From Oscarella lobularis (Eukaryota > Porifera > Homoscleromorpha > Homosclerophorida > Oscarellidae): DNA of 64,000 nucleotides. The translations under genes and the position numbers were made by a program. Within the stretch, counting starts at the first letter, position 1; every line of letters begins with the position of its first letter. Positions 1 to 9,517 of this stretch are shown here, one piece after another. The stretch spans positions 2,294,001 to 2,358,000 of the forward strand of contig NC_089180.1 of the NCBI RefSeq assembly GCF_947507565.1, in the 5' to 3' direction. The notes below the pieces were generated by a model. That model searched no databases, was not told where the DNA came from, and saw only the letters and a list, made by a program, of their open reading frames with translations.

Positions 1-107
1 TGCGCAATCCATTCTTCGATGTCGCCGTCTTCGAACAGCGACGGGAGAGCGACGATTTTAGGTGCGTGACCTCCGCCTCCTCCGCCTCCTCCGTCATTGT
101 TCGCCAT
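1..107 (-). CDS. LTR retrotransposon gag, N-terminal fragment
   Basis: An ATG at 107 on the minus strand opens a frame that runs off the window edge after about 35 codons. It reads MANND, a run of eight glycines, then HAPKIVALPSLFEDGDIEEWI. The phrase 'LPSLF.G..EEWI' is the usual beginning of a Ty3/gypsy Gag. It lies directly downstream, in minus-strand sense, of a primer-binding site and LTR. Only the first residues are visible, so whether the element is intact cannot be told from this window. Confidence 0.7.
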   Translation of the reverse strand, partial: MANNDGGGGGGGGHAPKIVALPSLFEDGDIEEWIA

Positions 108-190
108 TCCAACGCCTGTCACAGTCAGTCGTCGCTCGTCGCTCGTCGAATTTCGTCCTCCTTCCCTCCCACGCAAAGTCGAGAGGCGTC

Positions 191-215
191 GGTTCGAATC
201 GCGATCCTGTCACCA
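191..215 (-). other. Primer-binding site of LTR retrotransposon
   Basis: The plus strand here reads as a tRNA 3' end: T-arm GGTTCGAATC, acceptor strand, and a terminal CACCA ending at 215. On the minus strand this is TGGTGACAGGATCGCG, the complement of a tRNA 3' end that primes minus-strand DNA synthesis. It sits one base from the proposed LTR border and about 85 bp upstream of the gag ATG, the standard order LTR-PBS-gag. Confidence 0.7.
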
Positions 216-216
216 A

Positions 217-410
217 TGTCGCGAATCTTGCTGGCGATTTGGATGAGCGCTCAGTCGTTTTATTCTTAGTCGGTCGCACACACTCACTTGACGCTACACT
301 ACACCGGACAACACTAACTGAACTAACTAATCGCACGGGTACTATTAACCTACAAGGGAGGGGCCATTTACGTCACGGGCTGCAGTCCCGGACGACAATT
401 TCCCACAACA
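217..410 (-). repeat. 5' LTR of minus-strand retrotransposon
   Basis: The right LTR border (minus sense) is clear: ...TTCGCGACA next to the PBS. About 50 bp before it is AATAAAA (near 266 on plus), a polyadenylation signal as expected in the R region. The 5' border is tentative; a TG start opposite ACA at 407-410 gives an LTR of about 190 bp. The partner LTR would lie outside the window, so the boundaries cannot be confirmed by comparison. Confidence 0.55.
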
Positions 411-832
411 GAAGTGGCGCTTTGGCTGCTTCCAATACATCTTTGACAGCTTCTAGACGTCGAATTCGCTTACTAGCTATGATACCTTTCCCGTTTACGG
501 TAAATACTGACACAAAGAAGATATAGCTTCGACGTCTAGCTGCATTTTGGGGCAATAGGGGCCAGTTTCATTTTCGTTGCTGTTTCCAAGAAATTTAGCG
601 TCAGCAAATCAACAATATCATGAAAAGGAGAGAAGGATCCTGAATCTACTGTCAGAATACAAAATGACAGAGGCTGCAGACCATCTCAGAAACGACAACG
701 AAATGGAAAAGAACCCGACGTTCAAGAGGCTCTTGCCTTACGGCCAAACAGAAAGCCTAATGGCTAAAGAAGAAAGTTCTTCAAGGAGCGAAAATATCTC
801 GGGTCCTGTTATGAAAGAGAAAGCGGCGACAT
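411..832. other. Spacer with a short inverted repeat
   Basis: No supportable gene. A 12-bp inverted repeat (CTAGACGTCGAA at 453-464, complement at 528-539) encloses about 63 bp. Weak open frames on both strands lack any recognisable domain. Confidence 0.4.
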
Positions 833-834
833 TA

Positions 835-930
835 GCGGGTGCTGGGCGGCAGTGGGCCGGGTGTATGCATGAACCACGGGGCACGTGACGGGTCGCGGGT
901 TCGAATCCCGAAGCGTGCTCTTTTTTCCCT
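835..930 (+). repeat. tRNA-like SINE head (pol III promoter)
   Basis: An A-box-like TGGGCGGCAGTGG (843-855) and a perfect B box GGGTTCGAATCCC (897-909) sit 55 bp apart, the spacing of a tRNA with a long variable arm. A T6 run at 921 could terminate pol III. The acceptor stem does not pair, since no 5' strand complements GCGTGCTC, so this is not a functional tRNA. A tRNA-derived SINE or decayed tRNA pseudogene fits better. Confidence 0.45.
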
Positions 931-949
931 CTTTTCCTTTTTTTCTCTA

Positions 950-1858
950 TACAGTACGTACCGGTCATAAGTATCAGGCCACCCCTAGTAACCCTTATAC
1001 AGAGTCAAGTTTGTATGATGCGTGATAAAAAAGTCTCTCTTTGCTTTTAGCAAAGCTTCTTTTTAAAAGAAGAGATAAGTCTTAAATTTGTAAAAAAAAC
1101 AATTGTAGCAAATTTGTGGCAATTCCATTGAGACAATACGCGCTTTAGTGATAACACTAAGAATAATACCCTTCACCGAACATGGGACAATTTTTGAGTA
1201 AAAATTGAATTTTCCTATGCTTAATTTTTTTTAATTAACTGAAAAGTCGTTAAAGTTTAACATGACAAATGTTGCAAAGTTGTCTTCCGCATGCCTCCAG
1301 TTTGGGACTAGGAAGCTACTCTGTTTGCAATAACGCCATTTTACCACCTTTTCATTTTAATTCTCCAAACTGGTCTAACTAATGCTTTAGAAATCGAAGT
1401 TGTCATTAGATGAAAGAGGAATAAATAAGCATCCTTTTCAGTTCTTTTACTGAAGTTGCTGATGCTTTTAACAGATATTTCTACGTATAGTTCTAAAACA
1501 AAAAATTTCTGATTTTTGCCTTTAGTTAGGTTGGTTTCAATCTCAAAAATTTCTCAAGCAATAAAACTAATGCATATTAACTTTGGAAGTCAAATATTAA
1601 TTCATTTTGCCTAAGTTTTGCCTAACTTTCAAAACGCACTATAAATAGACAGGGTTACAGTACTGCTCTTGCAACGCCACACAGTTGCTACAAAACTTGC
1701 AACATTTGTTCTACGAAAGAAGAGCAAAGGTAGAAGGTTGTTACTAGTGCAAACAGAAGTTCGACTTCTACGTATCTTTTGAATGAATGAGCGCGTATTA
1801 CGACAATGATTACTAAAGAAACCAGGGTGGCCTAATACATGTACCTAAGGGGTCAATC
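950..1858. mobile_element. Possible AT-rich Tc1-type non-autonomous element
   Basis: GTATCAGGCCACCC (971-984) is matched in inverted orientation by GGGTGGCCTAATAC (1825-1838), 13 of 14 positions, bounding an AT-rich segment without long ORFs. An inverted GTAT.AGGCCACCC end suggests a non-autonomous Tc1/mariner derivative. Outer ends and target duplication are unclear. It contains the first copy of a 188-bp repeat. Confidence 0.3.
1527..1714 (+). repeat. 188-bp dispersed repeat, copy 1
   Basis: Runs from TAGGTTGGTTTCAATCTC to ACATTTGTTCTAC and is almost identical to 3225-3413, with only a handful of differences. It contains ACTATAAATAGACAGGG, a good TATA-box context, so it may be a solo LTR or other promoter-bearing repeat, although no canonical TG...CA ends are visible. 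Confidence 0.8.
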
Positions 1859-1970
1859 TGTGATATTGGCGCTGGTTACACAACGGCCCGCACCACGGGA
1901 ATATCCATACGCATGTTTAACCTTTCACTTTCAGCAATAAGAGCCGGAGTCAGAAAAAAGGTCCTCAGAT

Positions 1971-2065
1971 ACTCAGTCCCTAACTCCGGCCCAATCAAAT
2001 CTATCTCAGTCCCTAACTCCGGCTTCATTAAATAGATAGTCCAGCAGTCCCTGACTTTAGCTCAA
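1971..2065. repeat. Short tandem repeat, about 34 bp unit
   Basis: CTCAGTCCCTAACTCCGGC occurs at about 1971 and 2005, and a diverged third unit (CAGTCCCTGACTTTAGC) follows near 2045. Non-coding. The rest of 1859-2500 has no supportable gene; the open frames on both strands at 2.1-2.4 kb show no domain. Confidence 0.6.
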
Positions 2066-2506
2066 TTATCGTCGCGAATTTACGGCAAAGTTTTCTGGCT
2101 ACATATCTTGCGTCGTCTGAAACTCCATGCAGCCGTCGACGCCGTATTTTGTATTTTCTTTGCAGTCGTTCGGTGGTTCAACCCAACAGTCTGCTTTTTC
2201 ATTTTGCACCAGATCTTGCTGCATGCTGTTGGTCCTATTTAAAACGAATGTGTTCAAATATGAAAATTCCGACAAACTGTTCAACAGCAAAAACAACCAC
2301 AATGACAGACATAACACAAAATACGCAGTACCAGTAGAGGCAACAGTGTTTCGATGGAAAAGAATCGCTCTCGTCAAAAAACCAGCATTTTTTCATAAGC
2401 AGTAGCCTGCAAAGTCGGTGCTCAAGACAACGCCAATCGATCAATCCCATAATCCCACTATCTACAGTCATAGTGTTTCTCAGTTAACATGGTCGCCTGT
2501 TTCAAT

Positions 2507-2842
2507 GGCCGTCAGTTACTAATAGAAACGATAGCGAAGGCCGTCAGAAACTAATAGAAAGGGCAGCGAAGGCCACCAGATACTAAAAGAAAGGGGAGCT
2601 ACTGTAAGGCCGTCAGATACTAATAGAAAGAGGAGCGAAGGCTGTCAGATACTAATAGAAATAAGAGCGAAGGCCGTCAGATAATAATAGAAACGAGAGC
2701 GAAGGCCGTCACATACTAATAGAAACGAAAGCGAAGGCCGTCAGATACCAATAGAAAGGTGAGCAAAGGCCGTCAGATACTATTAAAAACGAGAGCGAAG
2801 GCCGTCGGATAATAATAGAAAGGGGAGCTAAGGACGTCATAT
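2507..2842. repeat. Minisatellite, 32-bp unit, about 10 copies
   Basis: Repeated unit GGCCGTCAGATACTAATAGA followed by a variable AAcGAGAGCGAA, period 32 bp, about ten diverged copies in direct contact. Units have no spacers and no palindrome, so it is a minisatellite and not a CRISPR array. The flanking 2843-3170 shows nothing recognisable. Confidence 0.85.
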
Positions 2843-3170
2843 TAGAATGCAGCAATAACTTCGCAGCTAATTTTTTTAAGAATCCGCGAATCTGCGTAGA
2901 GAGAAATGGCAGCAGGGAAAAATCTCGCTGCAGAAGTTTGTTAAGTATAAAAATGCGTGCAGACTCGCTTCAATAAAAAAAGGAAAACTTCAAGCATTGG
3001 ATTGGGAAACGCACGTCGCAACCTATCGACTCGCACGTTCCGTTTATCTGCATGAGATGTACATTAGTTACAGCATAAAGTACTGCAAGTCTCTCTATAA
3101 CCTTCTGAGAGAAAATAGCTTCTCAGCGAGCAAAACTGCTGAGGGACTCGAGTGACAGCTTTCTCCAGGC

Positions 3171-3467
3171 TTAGCCATTTCGTACATCGGTATCACAGAA
3201 GATGCAGTATTGGGACAGTAACGCTAGGTTGGTTTCAATCTCAAAAAATTTCGCAAGCAATAAAACTAATGCTTATTAACTTTGGAAGTCAAATATTAAT
3301 TCATTTTGCCTAAGTTTTGCCTAACTTTCAAAACGCACTATAAATAGACAGGGTTACAGTACTGATCTTGCAACGCCACACAGTTGCTACAAAACTTGCA
3401 ACATTTGTTCTACTTAGCCATTTCGTACATCGGTATCACAGAAGATGCAGTATTGGGACAGTAACGC
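3171..3467. repeat. 188-bp repeat copy 2 flanked by 54-bp direct repeats
   Basis: A 54-bp sequence (TTAGCCATTTCGTACATCGG... to ...GGGACAGTAACGC) at 3171-3224 recurs exactly at 3414-3467. Between the copies, 3225-3413 is the second copy of the TATA-bearing 188-bp repeat. The structure looks like an insertion with an unusually long target duplication, or a tandem duplication containing the repeat. Confidence 0.85.
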
Positions 3468-5077
3468 CTTTCTCTTCGTGCTTTTGTCAAACCAGTAGAA
3501 AGATAGACAACGAGATATTAAGCGCTAAAACCAGAGATCTGCATGAACGAAATATTAGTGCATACCATTTTTATCAAAATATTAACACCAACAATTTCTA
3601 ATTCACTGCATGCTGCCTGCGGTATTATGCACAATGTGACCAGGGCAGCCCATTATGTACATTACCGGATTTTTCTCAAAAATCATGTCTTGATGGAATT
3701 TTTTCGGCCCATTTTTACCAAGACCGATTCCAAAAAAGTTCTTCCAAAAAAATTTTTTGTCGAAAGCGTCTTGCATTTCGCGAAAACCGTCGATAACAAA
3801 GACTTGCAAGTGTTGAGAAATTGGCAAGAGACCGTAGCGTGAAACAGGGGTGGCTTCTACAGTTTAGATCCTTAATAGGTAGTTTCAGGGTTGCTGTTCA
3901 ATCAGTCAATCGATGTATATAGTAATATCGTTATAAACAAAATTTATTGTATTGACGACGGACATCGATCGCTGGACAATCTGCTGTCGTACGTAGAGGA
4001 ACAGTAGTGCGAGCGAGTCGGTCAAACAGGTGGCGTGGTGACACGCCCATCGTCGCCCGTTTGAGTTCACTTGCATAAAGTTATACAATGTACTGTATAA
4101 TGTCGTTTTACCGATTGGCGTGAGGTGATCTCTCGTTATATGGAGTAGAGTCCCGTATCAAATATGGAACGACATGTACTATGGAACGCCTATTCCGAAA
4201 AAACAAAGAGAGTTCGTACAGAATCTTTTGCACGAATAAATACGTACACCTTTCGTCGCAAATATGCATGTGTAGTATCAGCGGTCTTGGTCGAGTAGGC
4301 GCTAAGCAATAGGCCGTAATGTGGAAGGGGGTACGCCTCAGGCATTATGAAACACCCGTACGTATGTAGGAACGGACTCTCGTTCTCCGAGATGCCTTAA
4401 CCGATTTCAGCGTGCTATGGCTCATTCGAAAGCTCTGTTCTTCCTCTATCTTACTCTCAAAAAGTAATTTTCTTGCTGCCGCAGTTTGGGCTGACTATCG
4501 CTTGAAGGAACGGAAGTGACATCATCTATTACGGTACACCGTAGCGCGCTCTTAGACGGCGAAAAAGGCGGACTCGAGCATACAACAGGGATCGACGCGA
4601 GCCAGCATGTATCGAAGCTTTGTTGACATTCGTAACAAAGCGTACAGGAAGCCTCAGTGTCTTCCCGCTCGTCGTGACGATCCGGCGCGACCGTTGGGCG
4701 ACCTCCCGCGCTTGCGGGTCGTTTGGAGCAGCAACGGAGGACGCGCTCTCGTCGAAGAAGCTCTTAGCGAGATGGAGAAAGGTTGATCTCTTCGTGAATC
4801 TGCGAGAAGATTCGAAATACCAATAACGACGCTTCATAATTATTCCTCAGGGAAAGTCAAAGTGGGGGAGCAGAGAGGCCCCAAACGCTATCTTTTCGAG
4901 CAGGAAGAAGAAACGTTGTCTGAATTTATCATTGGGTGCTCGAAGATAGGATTTTCCAGAACTCGTCGAGAGGTATTTTAGAATGACCGGCAGGGTATGG
5001 TCAAATTAATTGCTAATTTAGATCATTAGGCTGGCAGAAGATATCACTGCCAACAATGGCAGATGTGTCAATGCTAA
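3468..5077. other. Spacer without recognisable gene
   Basis: Several frames of 60-100 codons are open on both strands (for example 3543-3842 and 4529-4837), but none shows a domain, splice structure or codon bias I can support. Confidence 0.4.
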
Positions 5078-5195
5078 GTGGTTCATTATTTAAATCATTA
5101 CGACGCTCTTCAGCCTGTCCTCACCACCAAAAAGCAGAGGCGTTCACAAATGAAGCGTTTGTCTTTTCATCTATTGAATCTGCCTTCGAGGTTAA

Positions 5196-5700
5196 GTGAT
5201 AGCGACGGCGAGTCCATTCAACCCACATCCAGAAGGTTATATAACGGCACTTGTCAGCAAACATGCACTTTATTACAGAAAGAACAAGAAGATTCCAGTG
5301 TTTGCATATGTCAAAAAAGGGTTCATTCCGGAGGAGGCTCTGCAATTGATAAGCGGCGTGAGTCGAAAGCATAGCTCGGATGTATGCACAGACCATCCGG
5401 TTGGCTAAAAGATGAAGGCAACGTTTCTAGTGGATACTTGCAAATTGCGGCACCCACAAGACATCAAAGCCGACGATCTTGGCACTTTTAAGAACAAACG
5501 AGTGCAGCACCGGTACTTTTTTTGCAACGGCAGACAAAGACTGGGAATGAATTGATTATAAAACGCCTGCCTGTTCGTCCTTCTGAATGCAGGCAAGGAC
5601 ACTATGACGTAAAGGTGACTTACTGGGTTCACAGTTGTCACAACGATTTCAAACGTCGACTTTACGAAGTCATAGACATGGCATCTACAAAAGCACTTCC
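5196..5700 (+). pseudogene. Fragment of uncharacterised protein, frames broken
   Basis: The segment reads FNPHPEGYITALVSKHALYY... up to a stop at 5406, then resumes in other frames through 'DVKVTYWVHSCHNDFKRRLY' (5609-5668) and 'HEIVPCP' (5739-5759). These phrases recall N-terminal regions of metazoan Mutator-like transposon proteins, but only from memory and weakly. It appears to lead in frame into the spliced coiled-coil exons that follow. Confidence 0.3.
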
Positions 5701-5702
5701 AC

Positions 5703-6430
5703 ATGTTCTATTACAATACATGTTCGATGATGAAGAGCATGAAATTGTCCCTTGCCCTCGCAGATCTTCATTTTCCCAGAAACCGTACAGAAGCCTCAGC
5801 CAGCATGAAAATCGCCCTAGCTAAAAAGTTGAAAGAGGAAAAAGACACGCTGACTGTTTACGATGAAATTGTCGAAGAACAGGGATGTGTCGTGAAGAAG
5901 TCGATACTAATAGAGCTAATTGACATTTCATTTCTTCTTCGTAAGTAGTATTTTGTTTACAAAGTAGGTTCAATTTGTATGTTTAGGAGAAGCATTAGAA
6001 GCTAATAGAAAATGGAAAGAGAAGTACCGTCAACTAGAGCTTGAAAAGAATCGTCGCATTTCGAAATTGAAATTGGATTTAAAGAATTTGTCAATTCAAG
6101 CTGACATTTCATCTCGTAAGTCGTATTTTGTTCACAAAGTAGGTTCAATTTGTATGTTTATCTTCAGCTTGTGGCAGTCCTTGCTCTTGCCGCCTTCTCA
6201 TCAGTGTCCGTACTGAGATTCCCAGATCAGTGATGCAACGTTCTTCCACTGTCCAAAGAAGCATCGAAGCTGTAAAATGTCGTCCCCGCTATCGAAGATC
6301 CGTGGACGCCCTCTCCCTCGTTCTTCCTCAACACAAGACGATAACACCAAACAGCCCAGCCGTCGCCGAGCGCATCCTACAAGCAAGCATGCGGATGTCC
6401 CCACCAGAGTACAGCACAGTACAGCACACA
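5703..6430 (+). CDS. Spliced coiled-coil protein, three exons, 3' end lost
   Basis: Exons 5703-5940, 5987-6115 and 6168-about 6430 join in one open frame across two phase-1 introns of 46 and 52 bp (both GTAAG...AG). Exon 1 holds 'VYDEIVEEQG', as in some transposon-encoded proteins. Exon 2 is charged and helical (KWKEKYRQLELEKNRR), a likely coiled coil. Exon 3 is rich in S, R and Q and ends where the GC-rich DIRS gag sequence begins. The two introns are near copies of each other. Function is unknown. Confidence 0.5.
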
Positions 6431-6434
6431 CGCG

Positions 6435-7430
6435 CCACCAGTAGGGGCAGAAGTCAACGCGTGAGGCCCGCCGGGCCAGCTATGGCTCGCGGGGCAGCAG
6501 ACGAAGTGAGCCGCCGCGTCCACGGGGCGTTGTCTCCGCGAGGGAGCCGGCGGGCTCGCGATCCGGGTTATCCGGGCAAGAGGGGATTTTGTGAGGCCCC
6601 CCGCAGAGTAGGCAGCAGTGGCGGTAGGTGCAGCCCCGCCTGGTGCAGCCCTCCTTGTCGCTGAAGTTGAAGTTGCGGCAGACGGGAGGCGGATTGCCGA
6701 CCGATGTGCGGCGGTTGCTGTTGGACGGGCGCGTGAGCGGCGTCGGCGGCGGAGCGGCGGCGGCGGCCGAAGCCACGGCGACCAAGGCGCGGCCTGGCTG
6801 CAGCACGAAGAGGCTGCATTCCTCCGTGCTGTGATCCACCTCGCGGCAATGCTCGCATGTCGGCGGCTGCGTTTCGTTAGCTGACAAAACTGCGGCGAGG
6901 AGGTCGGAGTCGAGGCGTGTCGCAGTCGCAGTCGCAGGACGGGTCGGCCTCCGCCTGCTGGCGGAAAAGCTTGTCGTACGGGAGCCACCTCTGCGGGTGA
7001 GCTCCCGACAGCCGGAGGATAACGCGCATGTACGCAAACAGCGCCTGGGCGCGAGCCGGCGCCGAGGCCGCCACGATGGCCGCATACGTGGCGAAGCAAG
7101 ACGCCCACGTTCGCGGCGTCTTGATCACACGGAGCTTTGTGCGCCCGGCGAAGTCCCCTTCAGCTCAGGATGGTCCTCGAGCTGGCGCAGGAGTTGCAAA
7201 TTGTCGGGCAGAAACTCCTCCAGCTCGATGAAGGCGCCGCTCTGACATTTGGTCGCCGTTCGCGCCGGCACCGGCGCAAATCCTTGCCCGAGGATAAACG
7301 GTTGCGCACTGGCCGAGGCCGCCAACGGCCCAGAAGCGGGCTGTTGGTAATTGTAGCCAATGCCCCCTCAGTGAGGTCGCGCACGATGTAGGCGGCAAAC
7401 GACGCGTCCGGGCAGGACTTACACAGCATA
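6435..7430 (-). pseudogene. DIRS-type retrotransposon Gag fragment
   Basis: Minus-strand frames of very high GC content. The downstream part (about 6480-6900) contains 'CRNFNFSDKEGCTRRGCTYR' followed by 'HCCLLCGGPHKIPSC', the paired Cys/His zinc-finger block typical of DIRS/Ngaro-group Gag proteins. It is preceded by a second cluster, CEHCREVDHSTEEC. Frames switch at least twice (6480-7085, 7125-7325, 7160-7429), so the gene is broken. It lies opposite in orientation to the DIRS RT at 8.7 kb, so the two parts are no longer a unit. Confidence 0.6.
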
Positions 7431-7856
7431 TTGACTTTTTCGCCTGTGACGTCATTAAGTGTTTCTTTAGGCCACTTCAGCAGCTGAAATACATCTTTGC
7501 ATAACAGTATTCTTTAGGCAGCTTCTGCAGTAGCTACACAAAAGCTGAAAGTCGACAACAAAGCCGTTCAAAACCGCGGCTTTCAAACCCTAAGACGAAG
7601 AATGTCCTTGTTTTGCCCAGATGCCGTCGTAGAGACAGTAGCATCAATGACTTCGCCTTCGTGTGCGTTTTGAGATTTGCGGTACTCTTAAACGGCGTTG
7701 GAAGAAGACTCCTCAAACACTGTTGCCGAGGCTTGAGCAATTGCCTTAATATGATTTTTGCAGCTGTCTTGACCGATGAGCCGTGGAATGTTGAAAACAC
7801 CACAGACTAGATGTAAGTCGGCCCTGCTAGATGCCATTGCTAGACATATGTCCTGG
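7431..7856. other. Spacer between DIRS and hAT remnants
   Basis: Lower GC than the flanking DIRS block. Frames at 7534-7803 (minus) and 7613-7810 (plus) mirror each other and show no domain. Confidence 0.4.
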
Positions 7857-8700
7857 TCCAGGATGGGCGATACCTCTAATTTAAGGACGATCCAATACCG
7901 AGTACAATACTCTAAAGTATCGGTCGTTTCGATACTTTTCGATACGATACTTTGTTGCGTCGGGACGCGCTTTATTGGACAACAAAACTACACCATAGCT
8001 ACTGTTAGACGAGATCTATGACAACAGTCACTACTACGACATTACACCTACTGCGATATAAAAATCAGTTAGACATAGTTTTGGCTACAGGTTTTGGTTG
8101 AGGAAGAGGAGTTTATCGACGTTCTTGGGACTTAGCCGCTTCCGACGCGCCGAAACAAGCTCTCCGGCTTTTGAAACAGTCGTTCTGACGGAACTGACGT
8201 TTTGCAATTTTGCAGAGGTCGGGAAAGGACAACTGATTTTCTTTCCACCAGACGAGAGGATTTTCGTGGCGATTCAACAAAGGGCGTTGAAAAAACTGTG
8301 CCACCTCAGCTTTTCTCTGTGCTGCAGCGACTATTTGACGGGGCTGCATCGAAACCTTTGCTGCTCCTCTATCTATTAGATCCCATAGTCCTCCGTCGTC
8401 TCTATCATTCTCTTCAGTGACGATCGGATCCGCTGGCTCTTCGCTTGCATGACCATCCCTTTGCACTGTATCTGAATATGCTGCCATTTCGGGAATGATC
8501 CATTGCTCTCCAGTCTGAGCGGCAGTAGCATCAGTGAAGGCGACTTTTTTGAATCGAGGGTCGAGCAGCGTTACGATCACTAGAAGATGACATTTTTCAA
8601 TATTCGTAAAACGCCCTCGCAGGTTTTCAGCAAGCGCCTTCACCAAAGGATTGCTCGTGTCTTGTGAGGTCAGGTGTTGCAGAGAACGCGCAAGGGGTAT
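7857..8700 (-). mobile_element. hAT transposon, C-terminal transposase and one end
   Basis: The minus frame 8646-8113 ends a hAT transposase: 'LLDPRFKKVAF', 'FFQRPLLNRHENPLVWWK', 'FPDLCKIAKR', then a decayed SER.FS.A region. After a frameshift it finishes with 'NVDKLLFLNQNL' and a stop at 8085-8087. This is the hAT dimerisation region of Charlie/ZBED-type elements. CAGGATGGGCGATACC at about 7858 matches a hAT terminus of the family type with GATAC repeats. The N-terminal half, zinc finger and other end are missing. Confidence 0.75.
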
Positions 8701-8725
8701 AGTTTGTTTAGTCGTCCCTTAATAT

Positions 8726-9517
8726 ATGGCGTTGCCTCTTCCTAGCGGTCCCGCGCGCGGAACTCCTGGACCTTTTCTGCGCGGGCGCAGTCGGCGCAAT
8801 TTGGCTTCGGCCGCGGCTCATCCACGCGAGGTCGACGCCTATCTCGAGGAGGAGGTGGCCCGCGGCCGGGTGGTAGGCCCTCTTTGCGCGGCTGTCGCAC
8901 AGACGGTCCATACCAGCCCGTTTGGCGTTATTCCCAAGAGCGGCAAGCCAGGCCGCTGGCGACTCATTCTTGATCTGTCGGCTCCCCTCTGCGCCAGCGT
9001 TAACACGGGTATCTCACCCAAGCTAAGTTCCATCCGCTATGCGCGGGTGGAGCTCGCCGTTCGCGCCTTAGTTCGCCTGGGCCGGAGCGCACTTATGGCA
9101 AAGGTTGATCTGAAGAGCGCTTACCGGGTGGTCCCTGTGCACCCAGACGACCACCACTTGCTCGGCATGACCTGGCGGGATGGGGTCTATCTCGACACGG
9201 CGCTCCGGTTTGTATTACGCTCCGCGCCCAAGATCTTCTCTGCGGTAGCCGACGCGCTACTTTGGGCAATGTACGACAACGGGCTGACGTTTGGTCTCCA
9301 CTACTTGGACGACTTTTTCTTTGCGGGCCGAGCGCACGAGCGGTCTTGCCACGCCGACCTGTCGTTGGCGCTTCTCACCTGCGCACGGCTCGGGGTCCCC
9401 GTCGCAACCGACAAGGTGAAGGGCCCGGTTCCCGTCCTCACCTTCCTGGGCATCGAGCTCGACTCAGTGGCCGGGTGCCTCCGCCTGCCCGCGCGCAAGC
9501 TGGAACGCCTCCAGATG
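8726..9517 (+). pseudogene. DIRS-type reverse transcriptase fragment
   Basis: One open frame contains, in order, 'SPFGVIPKSGKPGRWRLILD', 'KVDLKSAYR', 'FVLRSAPKIFSAVADALLWA', the catalytic box YLDDF, and 'LTFLGIELD'. The R.APKIFS.VADAL wording and YLDD box are typical of DIRS/Ngaro-group RTs and not of gypsy. RNase H and the tyrosine recombinase should follow, but the frame is cut at about 9517 by gypsy gag sequence. GC-rich, unlike the surroundings. Confidence 0.8.

Noticed and set aside
62..526. 154-residue plus-strand ORF at the left edge
   Set aside because: It is opposite the LTR, PBS and gag start on the minus strand and begins with GTG; no domain.
897..909. Functional tRNA gene
   Set aside because: A and B boxes are present, but no acceptor stem pairs and no convincing anticodon arm was found.
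2507..2842. CRISPR-like array with 32-bp repeat
   Set aside because: Units are contiguous with no unique spacers, are diverged, and the DNA is animal. It is a minisatellite.
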